A stretch of 64,000 nucleotides of DNA, taken from assembly GCF_914767665.1 (NCBI RefSeq), contig NC_059507.1, positions 35,335,270-35,399,269 of the forward strand, in the 5' to 3' direction. Source of the DNA: Harmonia axyridis. Its lineage: Eukaryota > Arthropoda > Insecta > Coleoptera > Coccinellidae. Positions within the stretch are counted from its first letter, which is position 1, and every line of letters begins with the position of its first letter. The notes beneath the pieces were generated by a model. That model saw only the letters and a list, made by a program, of their open reading frames with translations, had not been told where the DNA came from and did no database searches. Made by a program: the position numbers and the translations under genes. Of the stretch, positions 12,213-24,275 are shown one piece after another.

Positions 12213-13143
12213 CCAACCGACAAAGAAACTACAACACCCAAAGGGAGCTGTTTAAATTTTTTTTTTTTCTTGTGAAACTTAAATAGTACAGCAAGGAGTG
12301 AATAATTGATATTTGGAGAAAAAACGAAGGATTTACAATTTTCCTTATTATATATTTCTTCTTGAGGAATAGATACTATCCCAAGCTACCTGTACTTCAT
12401 GTCTCAGAGACGCCAAATTCCGTGGGGGCTGGGGTAAATTACCCAGCCTTCTACCCATGATGTCCAAACATACTCTATGGGCGAAATAACAGAGGATCTA
12501 GGCGGCAATGGCAAAAGATTCACATGGGTCTCTTCGAAAAAGTTTAAGCTAATCTTTGCCGGTGATGATCCACCGTCAGAGGTAACACAAGATGGGGTCG
12601 TTAATGCAGCAGTCCAAAAGACCTTATCCTGCAGTAAACCGTTCGGACACTTACAAGATGGCCTTGTTCTCCTAACAATCATCAGCCAAAGAGTTGTCGC
12701 AAATCGGTCTAAGACGACGATCTTGAACTTCATTTGTGCCCCTTCGATGTCCGGTGCCTACTCTTCTTCGATTTTGGGCATTATCAAACCACGCTCATAG
12801 CAGTAGTTGGATTTCTATTCGTACGGTTAGCGATTTCTTGAAATAACAACCCCGCCTCCCGTAGACCAATAATTCGACCTCTTTCAAATTCACTGGCCAT
12901 AAATTCCGCGTACATATGCTCTAAGCATTTTAACTTTGGATCTCTTAGAACAGCTGGTTTGTTGTAAGATTTGAAAATACGACTACAATATTTAAGTAAC
13001 AAAAATTGTTCACATGGAACAACCCTCACGATTTTTTTCTCCAAATTCAATCATTTACTCCTTGCTATACTATCTATGTTTCACCAAAAAAAAAAAAAAA
13101 ATGTAAACAGCTCTTTCTGGTTGTTGCAGTTATTATATAATGT
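12213..13143 (-). mobile_element. Tc1-like family 1, copy 1 (deleted)
   Basis: Left end starts after TA (12211-12212) and matches the copy at 18482: CCAACCGACAAAGAAACTAC, then AGGAGCTGT and AGCAAGGAGTGAA. The right end near 13060-13143 carries the inverted counterpart (ACTCCTTGCTATA and CAGCTCTTTCTGG) but its last 15 bp have decayed. At about 930 bp it is some 480 bp shorter than the other copy. Minus-strand coding remnants include a degraded HTH (RIIGLREAGLLFQEIANRTN at about 12800-12890) and PIEYVW, the third catalytic block, near 12465-12480. Confidence 0.85.
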
Positions 13144-13828
13144 AATGATATTTCTTAAGTAAGAATTTCTGTATCGTCTCAAGTATGACCAAAGTCACGG
13201 TCATATACAATACGAGTACGCTACCAACTTTCCAACTTAAGACCCAATCCTCAACTGCAGAATCGACCATACCCCACGTCACAACTAAGCATAACCGAAT
13301 CCCCGCCCTATCAGAGTAGCCCGATAGCCGGATACAGACCAGAAATTACATCTACCAACTGCGATAATAATAATAATAATAACACTAAAAACCTCCCCGT
13401 TCACAAATCCGGAGATTCCGAGGGAATATGCATATTCTGCAGGCGAGGTCGTCACGTTTCGCGCGAACGGCGATAAGATTTTATTTCGAATTGAAAACGG
13501 TCCAGAGATCCGACTCGAATTCGAATATATAATTGTGTGTTTAATGGCGAAGGCCGTCGAAAAACAATAGACTCGTCGATAAAGGGGTTAGGGAGGGGTG
13601 AAGGAGATACGGTGTGCAGCAGTCTCGGGACGTTTTTCGAATAATGAAATCGCGGGAAATATGCCGGAAAACGACAGAGAAGGGTGGAGATATCGGTAAA
13701 CAAGTCGGGTGTTGAATGAATGAGAGATTGTCGAGAGGAATTTTTTCGTTAGTTTCGAATGTTCAGTTCGTTTTTGGCCTCATCGAAATTTATGATCAAA
13801 TTCAATATACGATATAATAATGGGTTTT
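13144..13828. other. No gene recognised; short (ATA)n run
   Basis: Contains an AATAATAATAATAATAAC microsatellite at about 13364-13382 and a GC-richer island at 13440-13720 with a fortuitous minus-strand frame of 83 codons. Confidence 0.5.
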
Positions 13829-14175
13829 TCAATGAAATGTTTCATTTAGAATATCCCGCTCTCTGAGCAGCTGTCACTTCTGAAGCTGTCAACTTCTGAC
13901 ATTGACAAGCAAAAACTACGCCATTACTGAAAATGGAACAAAACACGCTTCAACAATGATATAAAATTGTTAAAATTCACTACAATAATGGTGAAAATTA
14001 TGCAGTCACAGTTCGCAAAATAAAAGCACTTTTGCGTCGTTGAAGCACCATCATAGTCAGCAATAGTGACATTTGAATGACAATTTAAGATTTTCAGAGA
14101 AGTTAGTGATGTGAACAATTGAAAACGTGGTTTTTTTAATATCTCATCGAAAAACATTTCTCAAAGTTTAAGAAA
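13829..14175 (+). pseudogene. Second DD41D-like family, 5' fragment
   Basis: The fragment begins with the family terminus (GGGTTTTTCAATGAAATG) and a leader shared with the reversed fragment at 16085. A degraded N-terminus starts near 13933, with QQ.YKIVKIHYNNGENYAVTV and VRKIKALLRR, the helix-turn-helix of the DD41D group. Stops follow quickly and the catalytic half is absent. Confidence 0.7.
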
Positions 14176-14368
14176 CTAAAGGAGTATGGAATTCATGGCT
14201 TAAACATTATTTTCCTTCACGGAACTTGCATATTTCCAATTCCCCATACAATTCGTAGAAACATGTTGGATCTGCTTGATATCTTAAAAAAATTGTAATC
14301 ACTGCTTCCAGACAAATTTTGAGCAATAATTTCTACCAGACGTATTTCATTGCGATTTGTTGATTGTA

Positions 14369-15299
14369 AAAGGTATTTTTTTAGAGCTATAGAACTTTAA
14401 ATTGCAATAAAACAACGATGGATTATTCGACTGACATGGATTTTATTCATCCTCAAGATATTCTTGTGGCATTACATTTTGAATATGATTTCCGGCATAT
14501 GACAGCCACGGCTGGCTCAGATGTAGTCCAATCTGGACGTCCAATTTTCGATGACTTTTTCCAACATTTGTGGCCGTATGTCGGCAATACCACGGCGAAT
14601 GTTGTCTTCCAAATGGTCAAGGGTTTGTGGCTTATCCGTAAAGGCCAATGACTTTACATAGCCTCACAGAAAGTAGTCTAGCGGTGTTAAATCTTGGAGG
14701 CCAATTCACAGGTCCAAAACGTGAAATTAGGCGGTCACCAAACGTGTCTTTCGATAAATCTATTGTGGCACGAACTGTGTGACATGTTACGCCGTCTTGT
14801 TGGAACCACAGCTCCTGAACATCATGGTTGTTCAATTCAGGAATGAAAAAGTTAGTAATCATGGCTCTATACCGATCACTATTGACTGTAACGTTCTGGC
14901 CATCATCGTTTTTGAAGGAGTATGGACCAATGATTCCACCAGCCCATAAAGCGCACTAAACAGTCAGTTTTTCTGGATGTAACGGTGTTTCGACATATAC
15001 TTGAGGATTAGCTTCACTCCAAATGCGGCAGTTTTGTTTGTTGACGTAGCCATTCAACCAGAAGTGCGCTTCATCGCTAAACAAAATAAAATGGACGTAG
15101 TCCGCGATACGTATTCCGCACAGAACCATTATTTTCGAAATAAAATTGCACTATTTGCAAGCGTTGTTCAGGCGTGAGTCTATCCATGATGAATTGCCAA
15201 ATCAAACTGAGAATAAATCACTTGACAGCCCTCAAATCTGTCGCCATCTTGAACAGTAATGCCAACTTAAAGTGATATACTTCGAAAAAAAACACCCGT
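14369..15299 (-). mobile_element. DD41D mariner-like element, copy C (internally deleted)
   Basis: TA at 14367-14368 and 15300-15301. Its low-coordinate terminus has drifted to AAAGGTATTTTTTT. Minus-strand coding is broken: 14632-14862 keeps PELNNHDVQELWFQQDGVTC (second D) and the LSKDTFGDRLISRFGPVNWP segment. A short deletion near 14690 removes the SCDLTP block, which carries the approach to the third catalytic D. The shared 362-bp deletion junction lies near 15080-15100. Non-autonomous. Confidence 0.9.
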
Positions 15300-15301
15300 T
15301 A

Positions 15302-16084
15302 GTTTCAAATCTATAAAGAATTCAAAAATGAACTAAAATTGAAATGATTATTAAAGTTGAAAATATATTTAAACACCAATACGATGTGAGTACACAAACG
15401 ATATAAGGAATATAACGTAAGTCTTCCGATCATAGCCTGTTTTACTATCTACAACTAGGAATATTGAATTATTTCCATAGAAATACCTGCCTACCATCCG
15501 ACAGAGAACAGAATTCCTGGTCCATTAACAGCCGCCCCTCTTCCATAGTTATCACATGTTCTGAGCCGGTATCGAACACGGTAAACATCCGACTCAACCC
15601 CTATCCCAAATTGAACATTCTCCCCTGTAATTGATGGGACCTTCCGCGAGATCAACATACATTCCAGACACGTAATAACCGAAACTGCCCTCAAATACCG
15701 CCCTGCGTGGTACCCACTCCGGCTATCGGGACTAATTGCGGCCGAAAGGGTGGACGGAGGGGGTAATCGATTATGAAGGCTCCTTCTGGACGACCTTTGA
15801 ACGGACGAGGACGAAATTTGAGGTTATGTCGGGTTGGGGTTACCGGGTTTGAGTAGTCGATTCCTAAATTATACCTGTATTCGGTGGGAATAATGGGATG
15901 AATTATAGGAACTTTTGGTAAGAATAGATCGACTAAAGTATATTATTTCTATCTAGTTTCATCTGAAATTAAAATTTTTCAATTCAAACAAGGCAGTGAA
16001 TACAAAAAAGAGATCATTTTCTGAATCATTACAATTTGATTGGAAACTATTTTCCGATTTCCTGACAAAAATAATGGTGAAACC
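15302..16084. other. No gene recognised; GC-richer island
   Basis: The island is at 15480-15790. I recognise no domain in its 67-codon minus-strand frame; the rest is AT-rich. Confidence 0.5.
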
Positions 16085-16352
16085 CATAAAACTAGGGTCT
16101 TATGATAATTTCTCTGTCAAGGAATCATTTGCTGCCTCAAGAACTGTAAAATGACTGTAAAATTTTCACCAATTTGTATCGAATTTTAACAATTTGAATA
16201 CGTTTTCGAAGCGTGTATCGTTCCATTTTTAGTGATGGCGTAGTTTTTGCTTATCAAATATCAAAACGTGACAGCTTCAATAGTGACAACTGTCCAGGAG
16301 CGGGCTATTCAAATTGAAACCTCTTATTGCAAAATCTTTTATACAAGGTGAG
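16085..16352 (-). pseudogene. Second DD41D-like family, 5' fragment (reversed)
   Basis: In minus orientation the terminus lies at about 16310-16350 (reads TTTTGCAATAAGAGGTTTCA). It is followed by the same leader as the 13829 fragment (CCCGCTC..GGACAGTTGTCAC) and a degraded start with RIQIVKIRYKLVKI. The fragment ends after about 260 bp, so catalytic parts are absent. Confidence 0.7.
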
Positions 16353-16450
16353 TCAATACTGCTTGATCGCTCGATAACTCTTATGAACTTTGGGCTATTA
16401 GAATGATTCTTGACGCAAGCGACAGCATTCAGCCCTAAGCTTGAACTGCA
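16353..16450 (+). repeat. Interspersed repeat, GGTGAGTCAATA type
   Basis: Starts AAGGTGAGTCAATACTGCTT and continues GATCGCTCGATAACTCTTATG. A related stretch at 29700-29790 reads GGGTGAGTCAATAGTGCTCG, then TCGATAACTCTTGTAGA. The parent element is not identified. Confidence 0.55.
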
Positions 16451-18480
16451 CAGGGCAACAAAAAAAATTTTTTTTTTGGTGCCTGGGGTTTTAGAACTAA
16501 TTTTTAACTATATTTGCGATTAAATTCCAGGTAAATCTATAAAAAGTGGAACCATAGCCTATCAGGTACCTTAACTCCTTTTTAATCCTTTTTATCTCCC
16601 AACTCGGGTAAGTAAGAGATCAAGTCACACTCGTTACATACAAAATTGGGCTTAATGAAGCAATTTGTAAAGGCTCTTGATAAGAATGGGTCATGTTTTG
16701 CATAAATGTAGGATCCAGTTATTGTTCCCTGTAAATAATTGAGATGTTCAACGGGATGCTTGGAGACCTATTAGTTTTTCAAGTGTCGAAGGCATGACGG
16801 TTTCAATGAATTTACAGGGAACGAATTGTTATTGTACATATAATGTAAAAAGGATGTGTAATTCTTCGGGGTGTCGAAGATGTGTCATGTCGGTTGTAAA
16901 ACTTAAGAGATTTACTGGGGTTGGGAAAGTTCGAGAACAAGACGGTTGTACCAGATGTGTTACATCTGTGTATTAGGTACTAGTTCTTCGAGAATATTCG
17001 ATTTCCAGGAATCCGCGAAGATCTTTGTTGCGACATGTTGTGCCTAAAATGAATAGTTTTTTCGATGATTCGCACTCATGTTTTATATACTTGAAATAAC
17101 CTTGAAGTCAAGGTCAAGGTTAAAGAATTATATTCATTTTCTGTCCCCCTTGATACCTTACAATTTTTATTTCGAACATTTTCTCTAAAATATATAGTTT
17201 TTCAGAAAATTTACTGTCTCAAGTTAAAATCCACACCTTCTAAGATTGACTCAGTTATTTGAGAAATTAACATTATTGCCAAATTGTTGTTATCAAAAAT
17301 TATTTGTCATGAATTAATTTGTATTTCGGAATGAATAAATGAATATTTTCTACACTTTACCTATAGTAATATATCAACATAGGGATTCCCACAAAATAAC
17401 TTATTCTAACATTTTTTATATTAAATAGAACTCATTCAAACGGATTGACTAATTTGAATTTCACATGAGATGGATTCAATTGAGCTGATGAAAGGGGAAA
17501 GAAAATCCAGTCAAGTAAGTCTCTATCACTGCGGGAAGCAAATGCTCCAAGCATATTCACAACGAAACCGTATAAAATAATGGCCAGTCCCTAATGCCAA
17601 CGTTGCAAAAAAAAAAGTATCAAGCATAAATTCGTGCTGACTGAAACTTCAGCCTAAAGGGAGAATCCTGTATGATTGGAAACTTGTCGAGACGGTTACA
17701 CGAGAAGATTGTTTGAAATAAGTAAGACTGGAGAACATTCGTGGACCCCTGGGGTCCCCCAGACGCTTAAGGCGTCCCGCTGACTGCGACGGCTGTCGTC
17801 GCGATGCCCTAATAAAGACGCAGTAGCCTATGATTCCTGCAGGCGGTTCTGGGCGGCATTTGGCTTGGGGAAGTAGAAGAAATGTCGTATTCTCGAGGAC
17901 TGGGTGGAATATTCATGATTCGTTGGAAAAAGAACAAATTTCGCGAATATACCCTGAAGAAGAATGAGAAGAATGAAGTCACGAGGTTTTGCGCGTTTGT
18001 TCAAATTCATACGCATGTATTTTCTTCACTGAAATAACTCAACTAACCAACAAAGTTGCGCCAAATATATAATATTATGACTACTGTCAACATATTCCTG
18101 TTCAAGAAAAATAATTAAAATTTCCAAAAGGGTAATTACATCATACGATATTAATTATTTATCTGGTCAATGTATCAGCAATAGGAAACTGCCATCAACA
18201 CAACCATTGTCAGACAAAGGTCTCCACGCCATTACGTAGGATTCATAATCGAAAGTAACCAAAGGAGAATGCATGTCATCAAGGGAGGATATCGATGTAC
18301 CGGTTTCACCCTTATTAGGGATCATCAGTACCGCATAACCCTACCCAAGATGACAAACAAACGAAATAGCAGGCACCTTATTGCCTTATTTTTCTTGATC
18401 AATTATTTCCAAATATTAGCCGTTTATTTGTTAATATTCTTATTCATCATTTAGTGATTTTGATAAATTTATATAAATAT
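16451..18480. other. No gene recognised
   Basis: Two kilobases without a credible frame. A GC-rich patch at 17735-17830 contains the near-perfect palindrome GGACCCCTGGGGTCC and a second small hairpin (CGACGGCTGTCGTCG). I see no RNA gene that explains it. Confidence 0.5.
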
Positions 18481-18481
18481 A

Positions 18482-19887
18482 CTAACTGACAGAGAAACTG
18501 CTACACCCAGAAGGAGCTGTATAAAATTTGATATTTTTTTGGGAAACATTGATAGTATAGCAAGGAGTGAATGATTGAAATTTGAAAACAAAAGAAACGA
18601 AAGGTTTACAATTTCTTTTAATAAATTTGTTAATAATGTGTTCGTCCACTGCGATTATCACTCCCCAACATGTCTCGACATTGATGCGATAAGATGGACT
18701 ATTTCTTCTTGAGGGATCCTACCCCAACCTTCCTGTACTTCATGTCTCAAAGAAGCCAAAGTCCGTGGGGGCTGGGATAAATTTTCAAGCATTCTACCTA
18801 TAATGTCCCTAACATGCTCTATGGGCGAAAGATCGGGGCGGCCATAGCAAAAAGATTCACATGGGTCGCTTCGAAAAAGTTTAAACTAACTCTGGCGACA
18901 TGAGGTCGGGCATTATCATTATCAATAGCTGAAATATTGTGTTCTCGAGCCGGTTAAGGTAAGAGAGAACATATGGCTCCAATATTTCTTGAAGGTAACG
19001 CAGCGCTGTCATGTTACCTCGAATAAAGACTAAAGGTGCTCTTCTTGCATGTACAATAGCACCTCATACCATAATGCCTATTGTCCGGTGTACACGACGC
19101 CCAACATAAAATTGAGGTTCACGTCTTTCTCCCCGACGTCGTCCAACGCTTCTTCGGTCATCCTGTGCACCCAAGGAGAATCGAGATTCGTCAGAAAAGA
19201 CGACCAGATGCCTTTCCACATTCCAATGTTGACGTTCTTTGCACCACTGTAATGGTTGCTGGCAATGCTCAACCGTCAGAGGTAACACAAGATGGGGTCG
19301 ATAATGCTGCAGTCCAAAAGACCTCATCCGGCGGTAAACCGTTCGGACACTTACAGGATGGTCTTGTTCTCCTAACCACTCATCAGCCAAAGATCGAGTT
19401 GTCGTAAATCGGTGTCTAATGGCCATAAGTCTAAGACGTCGATCTTGAATTTCACCCCATCAACGTCCGCTTCGATTTTGAGCATTATCAAACCCCGCTT
19501 GACAACATCTCATAACTGTAAGTTGGATTTCTGTCCGTACGGTTAGCGATTTCTCGCTACCCCGCCTCCCGTAGATCAATAATTCGACCTCTTTCAAATT
19601 CACTTAGCTGGCGATAAATTCCCCGTACACCTGCTCTAGGCATTTACACAACAACTAAACATCAACTTTGGATCTCCTCGAACAGCTGGTTTGTTGTAAA
19701 ATTTAAAAAACTTGCAAAAAACGACTAAAATATTCGAATAACAAAAATTGTTAACATGAAAAAACCTTAACGATTTTTTTGTCCAAATTAAATCATTGGC
19801 TCCTTGCTATAGTATTTATGTTTCACCAAAAAAAAAATTAAAATTTAAACAGCTCTTTCTGGGTGTTGCAGTTTATTTGTCAGTAAG
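18482..19887 (-). mobile_element. Tc1-like family 1, copy 2 (full length, broken)
   Basis: 1406 bp with TA on both sides (18480-18481, 19888-19889). The TIRs are about 45 bp and continue into the A/G-rich AGCAAGGAGTGAATGATT block: CTAACTGACAGAGAAACTGC on the left, mirrored by CTTACTGACAAATAAACTGC on the right. The minus-strand transposase is readable in pieces. The HTH has FERGRIIDLREAG-like text near 19560-19600. The block at 19064-19426 (120 codons) contains RHRFTTTRSLADEW, VSVRTVYRRMRSFGLQHYRP and VVFSDESRFSLGAQDDRR with the first catalytic D. The remainder to about 18700 has frameshifts. Typical Tc1 layout; inactive. Confidence 0.9.
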
Positions 19888-19889
19888 TA

Positions 19890-20512
19890 TACCAAATACA
19901 GTGAAATCTGACTTGTAGATTCTGAGATATCGAAATTTGGTGAAAAATTGGTATCCTATCGATGTAATGATCATTTAGTTATTTATTTCATTCATATTTT
20001 TCTTTTTTTCTTGCAGAAAAAAAAAACATTTCTGAGTGTTCTCTAACGGTACCGAATTTAGTAAGTAAAAATTTCGTGTCTGTAAGTGTATTCATAACAT
20101 AAAATATTCCTTCCACCATTTCCTCTTTTTACTTACATTTGATAGCGGTGTTGTTGAATTTGATTATTTTGATTCGAGTTGGGGTCCTAGAATTTTAATT
20201 GGAATGAATAAAATACGATATACAGTGCCGTTTTAATGGGTCATATCATGCGAAACCATAAACAACAACTTTATTATGCCGATTCTTTTATTGTGTCCAT
20301 ATTTCAAGCTTTGCCCAGATAAGAGAACATTTTGCGTTTTCTCACGCAAAATTTTTATGTAGAACTCTTAGGGGGACAACTCAATTCGGCAACTCGATAT
20401 TACACTGAAATATTTCGTTATTTCCCCTGAAAGAATTTCTTATTACTCGAATATCTGAATATGCAGGTTTGTGAATGTGAATTTTTAGACATACTCGTAC
20501 CTATGTAATATG
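19890..20512. other. No gene recognised
   Basis: AT-rich intergenic DNA. Confidence 0.5.
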
Positions 20513-20514
20513 TA

Positions 20515-21441
20515 AAGGGTGTTTTTTTTTAGAGCTATAGGACTTTAAATTGCAATAAAACAACGATGGATTATTCGATTGACATGAATTTTATTTATCC
20601 GCAAGATAATCTTGCGGCATTACATTTTAAATATGACTTCTGGCATATGACCGCCACGGCTGGCTCGGATGTAGTCCAATCTGGACGTCCAATTTTCGAT
20701 GACTTTTTCCAACATTTGTGGCCGTTTATCGGCAATAACACGTCGAATGTTGTCTTCCAAATGGTCAAGGGTTTGTGGCTTATCCGCATATACCAATGAC
20801 TTCACATAGCTCCACAGAAAGTAGTCTAGCGGTGTTAAAGCACAAGATCTTGGAGGAAAATTCACAGGTCCAAAACGTAAAATTAGGCGGTCACCAAACG
20901 TGTCTTTCAATAAATCGATTGTGGCACGAGCTGTGTGACATGTTGCGCCGTCTTGTTGGAACCACAGCTCCTGGACATCATGGTTGTTCAATTCAGGAAT
21001 GAAAAAGTTAGTAATCATGGCTCTATACCGATCACCAGTGACTGTAACGTTCTGGCCATCATCGTTTTTGAAGAAGTACGGACCAATGATTCCACCAGCC
21101 CATAAAGCGCACCAAACAGTCAGTTTTTCTGGATGTAACGGTGTTTTGACATACACTTGAGGATTAGTTTCACTCCAAATGCGGTAGTTTTGTTTGTTGA
21201 CGTAGCCATTCAATCAGAAGTGCGCTTCATCGCTAAACAAAATAAAATGGACGTAGTGCGCGATTCGTATTCCGCACAGAACCATTATTTTCGAAATAAA
21301 ATTGCACTATTTGCAAGCGTTGTTCAGGCGTGAGTATATTCATGATGAATTTCCAAAATAAACTTGACAGCTCTTAAATCGGTCGCCATCTTGAACAGTA
21401 ATGCCAACTTAATGTTATATACCTCGAAAAAAAACACCCGT
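20515..21441 (-). mobile_element. DD41D mariner-like element, copy D (internally deleted)
   Basis: TA at 20513-20514 and 21442-21443. The catalytic half is open on the minus strand for 197 codons (20620-21213). It runs from NGYVNKQNYRIWSE through QQDGATCH and CALTPLDYFLWSY to the natural end PEVIFKM. The tryptophan codon in the FWLNG motif has become TGA just upstream of 21213, and CDL has become CAL. The 362-bp deletion has removed the DNA-binding half, with its junction near 21232-21250. Non-autonomous. Confidence 0.92.
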
Positions 21442-21443
21442 TA

Positions 21444-22176
21444 CAACCCAAACAGAATCGAAGGGGTTCATCTCTGGATGGATGACTGCTCATACGTTAA
21501 TTTCTCAAAGCTTACAACCTCCAAAGACAATTTTTTTCAAACAAATTCATTTCTGTATATTACTCTGCCATTCGTAGCCCGAACAGCACAACTTCCAGTA
21601 GATAATCTCGCCCCCAAACAGCCCCTTGTCGGACCCCATCCACCCTCAACGATCCCCACCCCCAACCATCAACAACACAAAGAAAGAAAAAATCAAAGCT
21701 CTCCAACACGCGATCCCGACATTTCGCCGAACGTCGAAGAATTCCTTTTTCCGACCGTCGCGACGCGGAAAACGGCGTCTAATGGAGCGTCGGGGCCACG
21801 GTTACTCGCCAACTCCAGAACTACAACTTAATAGTGGCTCATTACGATGCGAGAATGGCCCGAGGTCCGGACAGCATTCTTCCACGATTTTAATTAAAAC
21901 GGATCGTTCTTTGATGTTGCCGAAAGAATGGTTTAGTAGCTCTTTCGACGAGGGGAGGGGGAGGACAGGGAAATTCCTTGATGTGTTTCGAACGAGGGCA
22001 TTATGAAAATTTCCCCGGGGAGCTCGGTTCGCGTTATATTTTTCCACGGTTGGATAGGTAAGAAGTGGGCCAAATGATGACCTGCATTTGATTGCAGCTG
22101 TTTGTTATGGCTATGAAATACAGGGTGTTTATAAATTGTTATAATGGGAGAAAGAATTCCTCATATGATTTTGGAA
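21444..22176. other. No gene recognised; GC-richer island
   Basis: A GC-richer island spans 21590-22050. Overlapping frames on both strands (up to 155 codons) show only low-complexity Pro/Arg/Ser text, so no gene is called. TACAGGGTGTTTATAAATTG at 22121-22140 matches the ACAGGGTG termini seen elsewhere. Confidence 0.5.
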
Positions 22177-22316
22177 CTTCCTCGGTGGCTCAGTTGGTTA
22201 GAGAGCTGGACTAGCGATTCGGAGGTTGCGGGTTCGAGTCTCGCTCGAGAAGGTACTTTTTTCAGAATTGAAAAATTCCGTATTGAACAAAATTAGGTTG
22301 AGGGTGGCCCAGGGAG
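22177..22316 (+). repeat. tRNA-headed 250-bp repeat, unit 1 (5' part)
   Basis: First 140 bp of a 250-bp unit whose remaining 110 bp lie at 26841-26950, beyond the foldback insertion. A second complete unit follows directly at 26951-27200. It opens with a tRNA-like head and ends, after the insertion, with an A-rich GTGGGGAAAA. A SINE-like origin is likely, although the tandem arrangement is unusual. The last 9 bp (22308-22316) are the left target duplication of the foldback element. Confidence 0.8.
22179..22251 (+). tRNA. tRNA-Ala(AGC)-like sequence, probable SINE head or pseudogene
   Basis: 73 nt that fold as a cloverleaf. A box: TGGCTCAGTTGG. B box: GGTTCGAGTCT. Anticodon arm: CTGGA/TTCGG around loop CTAGCGA (anticodon AGC by position). 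T arm: GCGGG/CTCGC. The acceptor has one mismatch (position 2, C-A) and the D stem loses one pair. No CCA-type genomic context or terminator directly after it. It is repeated at 26953-27025 inside the same 250-bp unit, which favours a repeat-borne head over a working tRNA gene. Confidence 0.6.
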
Positions 22317-22564
22317 ACCGGTGTGAATTTGGCAGACCGTTTCCAGCAGACTGTTTGACGGAAACACCCGAAGGCGGTGACCAGTGGCGTGCGGCAAAAA
22401 GACGATTTATTATGGAACTATTCACTAGATCGGATAGAAATTCAGGAAGTGGGTTCCGTATAGTATTCAGAGTATCCGTTGGAGAAAATATTGATTTTCT
22501 ATAGATCTCGGGATATTTTAGCAACGTTTTTATTCAAAATATCATCAGACTAACTTGAAAAATT

Positions 22565-24262
22565 CATATCCACGGAAGTACGCGTCGGAGCACAACCATA
22601 TTTGGAATGTAGATAACTATTAGCGATGTGAATAAACTGTGAAAAGTTGATTGACTTCCCTTGGGGTAGTTTTTCCAACCCTTATATTTCGAAAATTCGT
22701 AACTCTGAAAGTACGCTTCGGAGCATAACCATATTTGGAATGTAAATTACTATTGGCGATGTGAATAAACTGTGAGAAGATAATTGACTTCCCCTACTTT
22801 CGTAACTCTGAAAGTACGCTTCGGAGCATAACCATATTTGAAATGTAAATTACTATTGGCGATGTGAATAAACTGTGAGAAGATAATTGACTTCCCTAGG
22901 GATCCAGGGGTAGTTTTTCCAACCCTTATATTTCGAAAATTCGTATCTCCGAAAGTACGCGTTGGAGCAGAACCATATTTGGAATGTAGATTACTATTGG
23001 CGATGTAAATAAACTGTGAAAAGATGATTGACTTCCCTAGGGATCCAGGGGTAGTTTTTTCAACCCTTATATTTCGAAAATTCTCAACTTCGGAAATACG
23101 CGTCGGAGCACAACCATATTTGGAATGTAGATTACTATTAACGATGTGAATAAACTGTGAAAAGATGATTGACTTCCCTTGGGATCCAGGGGTAGTTTTT
23201 CCAACCCTTATATTTCGAAAATTCGTAACTCTGAAAGTACGCTTCGGAGCATAACCATATTTGGAATGTAAATTACTATTGGCGATGTGAATAAACTGTG
23301 AGAAGATAATTGACTTCCCTAGGGATCCAGGGGTAGTTTTTCCAACCCTTATATTTCGAAAATTCGTAACTCTGAAAGTACGCTTCGGAGCATAACCATA
23401 TTTGGAATGTAAATTACTATTGGCGATGTGAATAAACTGTGAGAAGATAATTGACTTCCCTAGGGATCCAGGGGTAGTTTTTCCAACCCTTATATTTCGA
23501 AAATTCGTAACTCTGAAAGTACGCTTCGGAGCATAACCATATTTGAAATGTAAATTACTATTGGCGATGTGAATAAACTGTGAGAAGATAATTGACTTCC
23601 CTAGGGATCCAGGGGTAGTTTTTCCAACCCTTATATTTCGAAAATTCGTATCTCCGAAAGTACGCGTTGGAGCAGAACCATATTTGGAATGTAGATTACT
23701 ATTGGCGATGTAGATAAACTGTGAAAAGATGATTGACTTCCCTAGGGATCCAGGGGTAGTTTTTTCAACCCTTATATTTCGAAAATTCTCAACTTCGGAA
23801 ATACGCGTCGGAGCACAACCATATTTGGAATGTAGATTACTATTAACGATGTGAATAAACTGTGAAAAGATGATTGACTTCCCTTGGGATCCAGGGGTAG
23901 TTTTTCCAACCCTTATATTTCGAAAATTCATATCTTCGGAAATACGCGTCGGAGCACAACCATATTTGGAATGTAGATTTCTATTGGCGATGTCAATGAA
24001 CTGTGAAAAGATGATTGACTTCCCTAGGGATCCAGAGGTAGTTTTTCCAACCCTTATATTTCGAAAATTCGTAACTTCGTAAATACGCGTCGGAGCATAA
24101 CCATATTTGGAATATATATTACTATTAACGATGTGAATAAACTGTGGAAAGATGATTGACTTCCCTAGGGATCCAGGGGTAGTTTTTCCAACCCTTATAT
24201 TTCGAAAATTCGTATCTCCGAAAGTACGCGTCGGAGCACAACCATATTTGGAATGTAGATTT
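22565..24262 (-). repeat. 141-bp satellite array, left arm
   Basis: About 12 units in reverse orientation. Two units near 22670 and 22790 are shortened. A higher-order period of five units (705 bp) is visible: the variant CTCAACTTCGGAAATACGCG occurs at 23083 and again at 23788. Because 141 is divisible by three, an open frame runs through the array (22750-23931, 393 codons) and repeats every 47 residues. I treat that frame as a by-product of the repeat. Confidence 0.92.
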
Positions 24263-24275
24263 CTATTGGCGATGT

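Noticed and set aside
21364..22047. Overlapping frames of up to 155 codons
   Set aside because: Proline/serine/arginine-rich text on both strands of a GC-richer island, without conservation evidence.
22179..22251. Functional tRNA-Ala gene
   Set aside because: Acceptor and D-stem mismatches and its repetition inside a 250-bp unit favour a repeat-borne head.
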